A program made the translations under genes and the position numbers. Below, piece by piece: positions 49,888 to 50,396 of a DNA stretch of 50,396 nt. This DNA is from Rhodospirillales bacterium (GTDB taxonomy: Bacteria > Pseudomonadota > Alphaproteobacteria > Rhodospirillales > 2-12-FULL-67-15): contig VGZQ01000009.1 in the NCBI GenBank assembly GCA_016872535.1, positions 1 through 50,396 on the forward strand. The letters run 5' to 3'. How positions within the stretch are numbered: position 1 is the stretch's first letter; each line of letters starts with the position of its first letter. A model generated the notes under the pieces. It saw only the letters and a list, made by a program, of their open reading frames with translations, searched no databases and had not been told where the DNA came from.

Positions 49888-50396
49888 GGGATCGACTTTA
49901 GAACCTCGACGGCCGGAATCCAAAGCCCGGCAAGGGCTTGCGAACTAAGGAGCCTGCCGGGATTTTACCGGGGTCAGGGGTTTTAGCGCCCGGGGATGGG
50001 GCGTGTCCAGGCGGGCGGGGGCGAGGCCCCGACATTGGCCCAGATTTTTCGCCGCTAAAGAGTTACTCTCAAGGGTATTACTGGCGTTGATACAATTCGA
50101 ACCGGCATATCTGACCTATAGTAACGCTTACTGAGCGTTTCCAGTCCCTAAACTCCTTGTGAAGTGGCCTGGGTTACAGAGCGATGATCTCTCTCTATGT
50201 CGGGATCACAGACTGGGGTTGGTATCAGTACCTTTCCCAAAGGCCAGACCTTGCCGAGGTCAATTTCTGGCAGCCGGGCTGACCTGAGCCCCGAGTTTCA
50301 TCCAGCGATGGGTAGAGCCCGTTCTGCATTTGAGCCCATCTGGCTCGGTGGTGCAACGGGATGGGGCGCGGAGCCCCCAAGGAGCTCAAGCGTCCC
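49888..50396. other. Gene-free right end with structured, less GC-rich sequence
   Basis: No open frame of note exists on either strand. From about 50040 the sequence is visibly richer in A/T than the rest, with a perfect stem AACGCT-TACTG-AGCGTT (50123-50139), GGTA-TCAG-TACC and a GGGGC..GAGCCCC end. Stop codons are frequent in all frames. It could be the non-coding end of an insertion sequence or a structured RNA; the window ends too soon to say. Confidence 0.45.

Noticed and set aside
50086-50105. GTTCGAATT-like stretch on the minus strand resembling a tRNA T-loop
   Set aside because: The flanking bases cannot form the T-stem or acceptor stem, so no tRNA is called. No other tRNA or rRNA was seen in the window.
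1-50396. CRISPR arrays
   Set aside because: No regularly spaced repeats with unique spacers were seen; the only tandem repeats are the two-copy units at 334-385 and 9164-9251.

Overview
The window is a 50.4 kb piece of a GC-rich alphaproteobacterial chromosome. It is most like a Rhodospirillales-type free-living bacterium: it has a TrcR/DUF1013 cell-cycle regulator, a DUF1192 protein, a COQ9-family ubiquinone protein, a three-subunit proton-translocating transhydrogenase, a cysteine-free L31, a CheZ and a full CtrA-type box (TTAA-N7-TTAAC). The species cannot be named from the sequence alone.

Layout. 1-3004: the end of an OmpA-like gene, a 275-bp palindromic MITE-like element, and a MotA/TolQ-like plus OmpA/MotB-like pair. 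3184-8631: an MFS exporter, frataxin (cyaY), L31 (rpmE), a membrane-anchored class III nucleotide cyclase, and a thioesterase/hydrolase pair. 8632-11626: two opposed strong terminators around an unannotated transcript candidate, small genes, a quinone oxidoreductase, and a divergent CueR/DUF4396 pair sharing one dyad. 11738-17027: trcR, an RMD1/DUF155 membrane protein, propionyl-CoA synthetase and an acyl-CoA synthetase. 17031-18631: a small toxin-antitoxin island with an intact PIN/RHH pair, a mazE-like antitoxin followed by a frameshifted mazF, and a leftover mazF 3' end.

18715-26717: two DUF465 genes, a tandem-HD (HD-GYP) protein and a degenerate GGDEF protein, purEK, a 33-residue membrane peptide, COQ9, peptide deformylase, S21 and a GDCCVxC cysteine-rich protein. 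26784-34331: an HTH-like protein, pntAA-pntAB-pntB, a cyclic-nucleotide-binding protein, YbjQ, an ABC1/UbiB kinase overlapping oligoendopeptidase F. 34433-44028: long-chain acyl-CoA ligase, a UDP-glucuronate epimerase-like protein, a 1156-residue fused indolepyruvate oxidoreductase, RarD and AEC transporters, and pyruvate kinase. 44150-49887: a CtrA-box-headed small gene, cheZ, a CoxE/MoxR pair, and alaS. The last ~400 bases are non-coding, less GC-rich and structured.

Most of the content is housekeeping and central metabolism (fatty, propionyl and aromatic acyl-CoA activation, purine synthesis, quinone and NADPH supply, translation). The parts most worth a second look are the toxin-antitoxin island with its decayed mazF copies, a ~280-bp patch of foreign-looking codon use inside alaS, the MITE-like palindrome, the opposed terminators at 8674-8832, and the unexplained right end.
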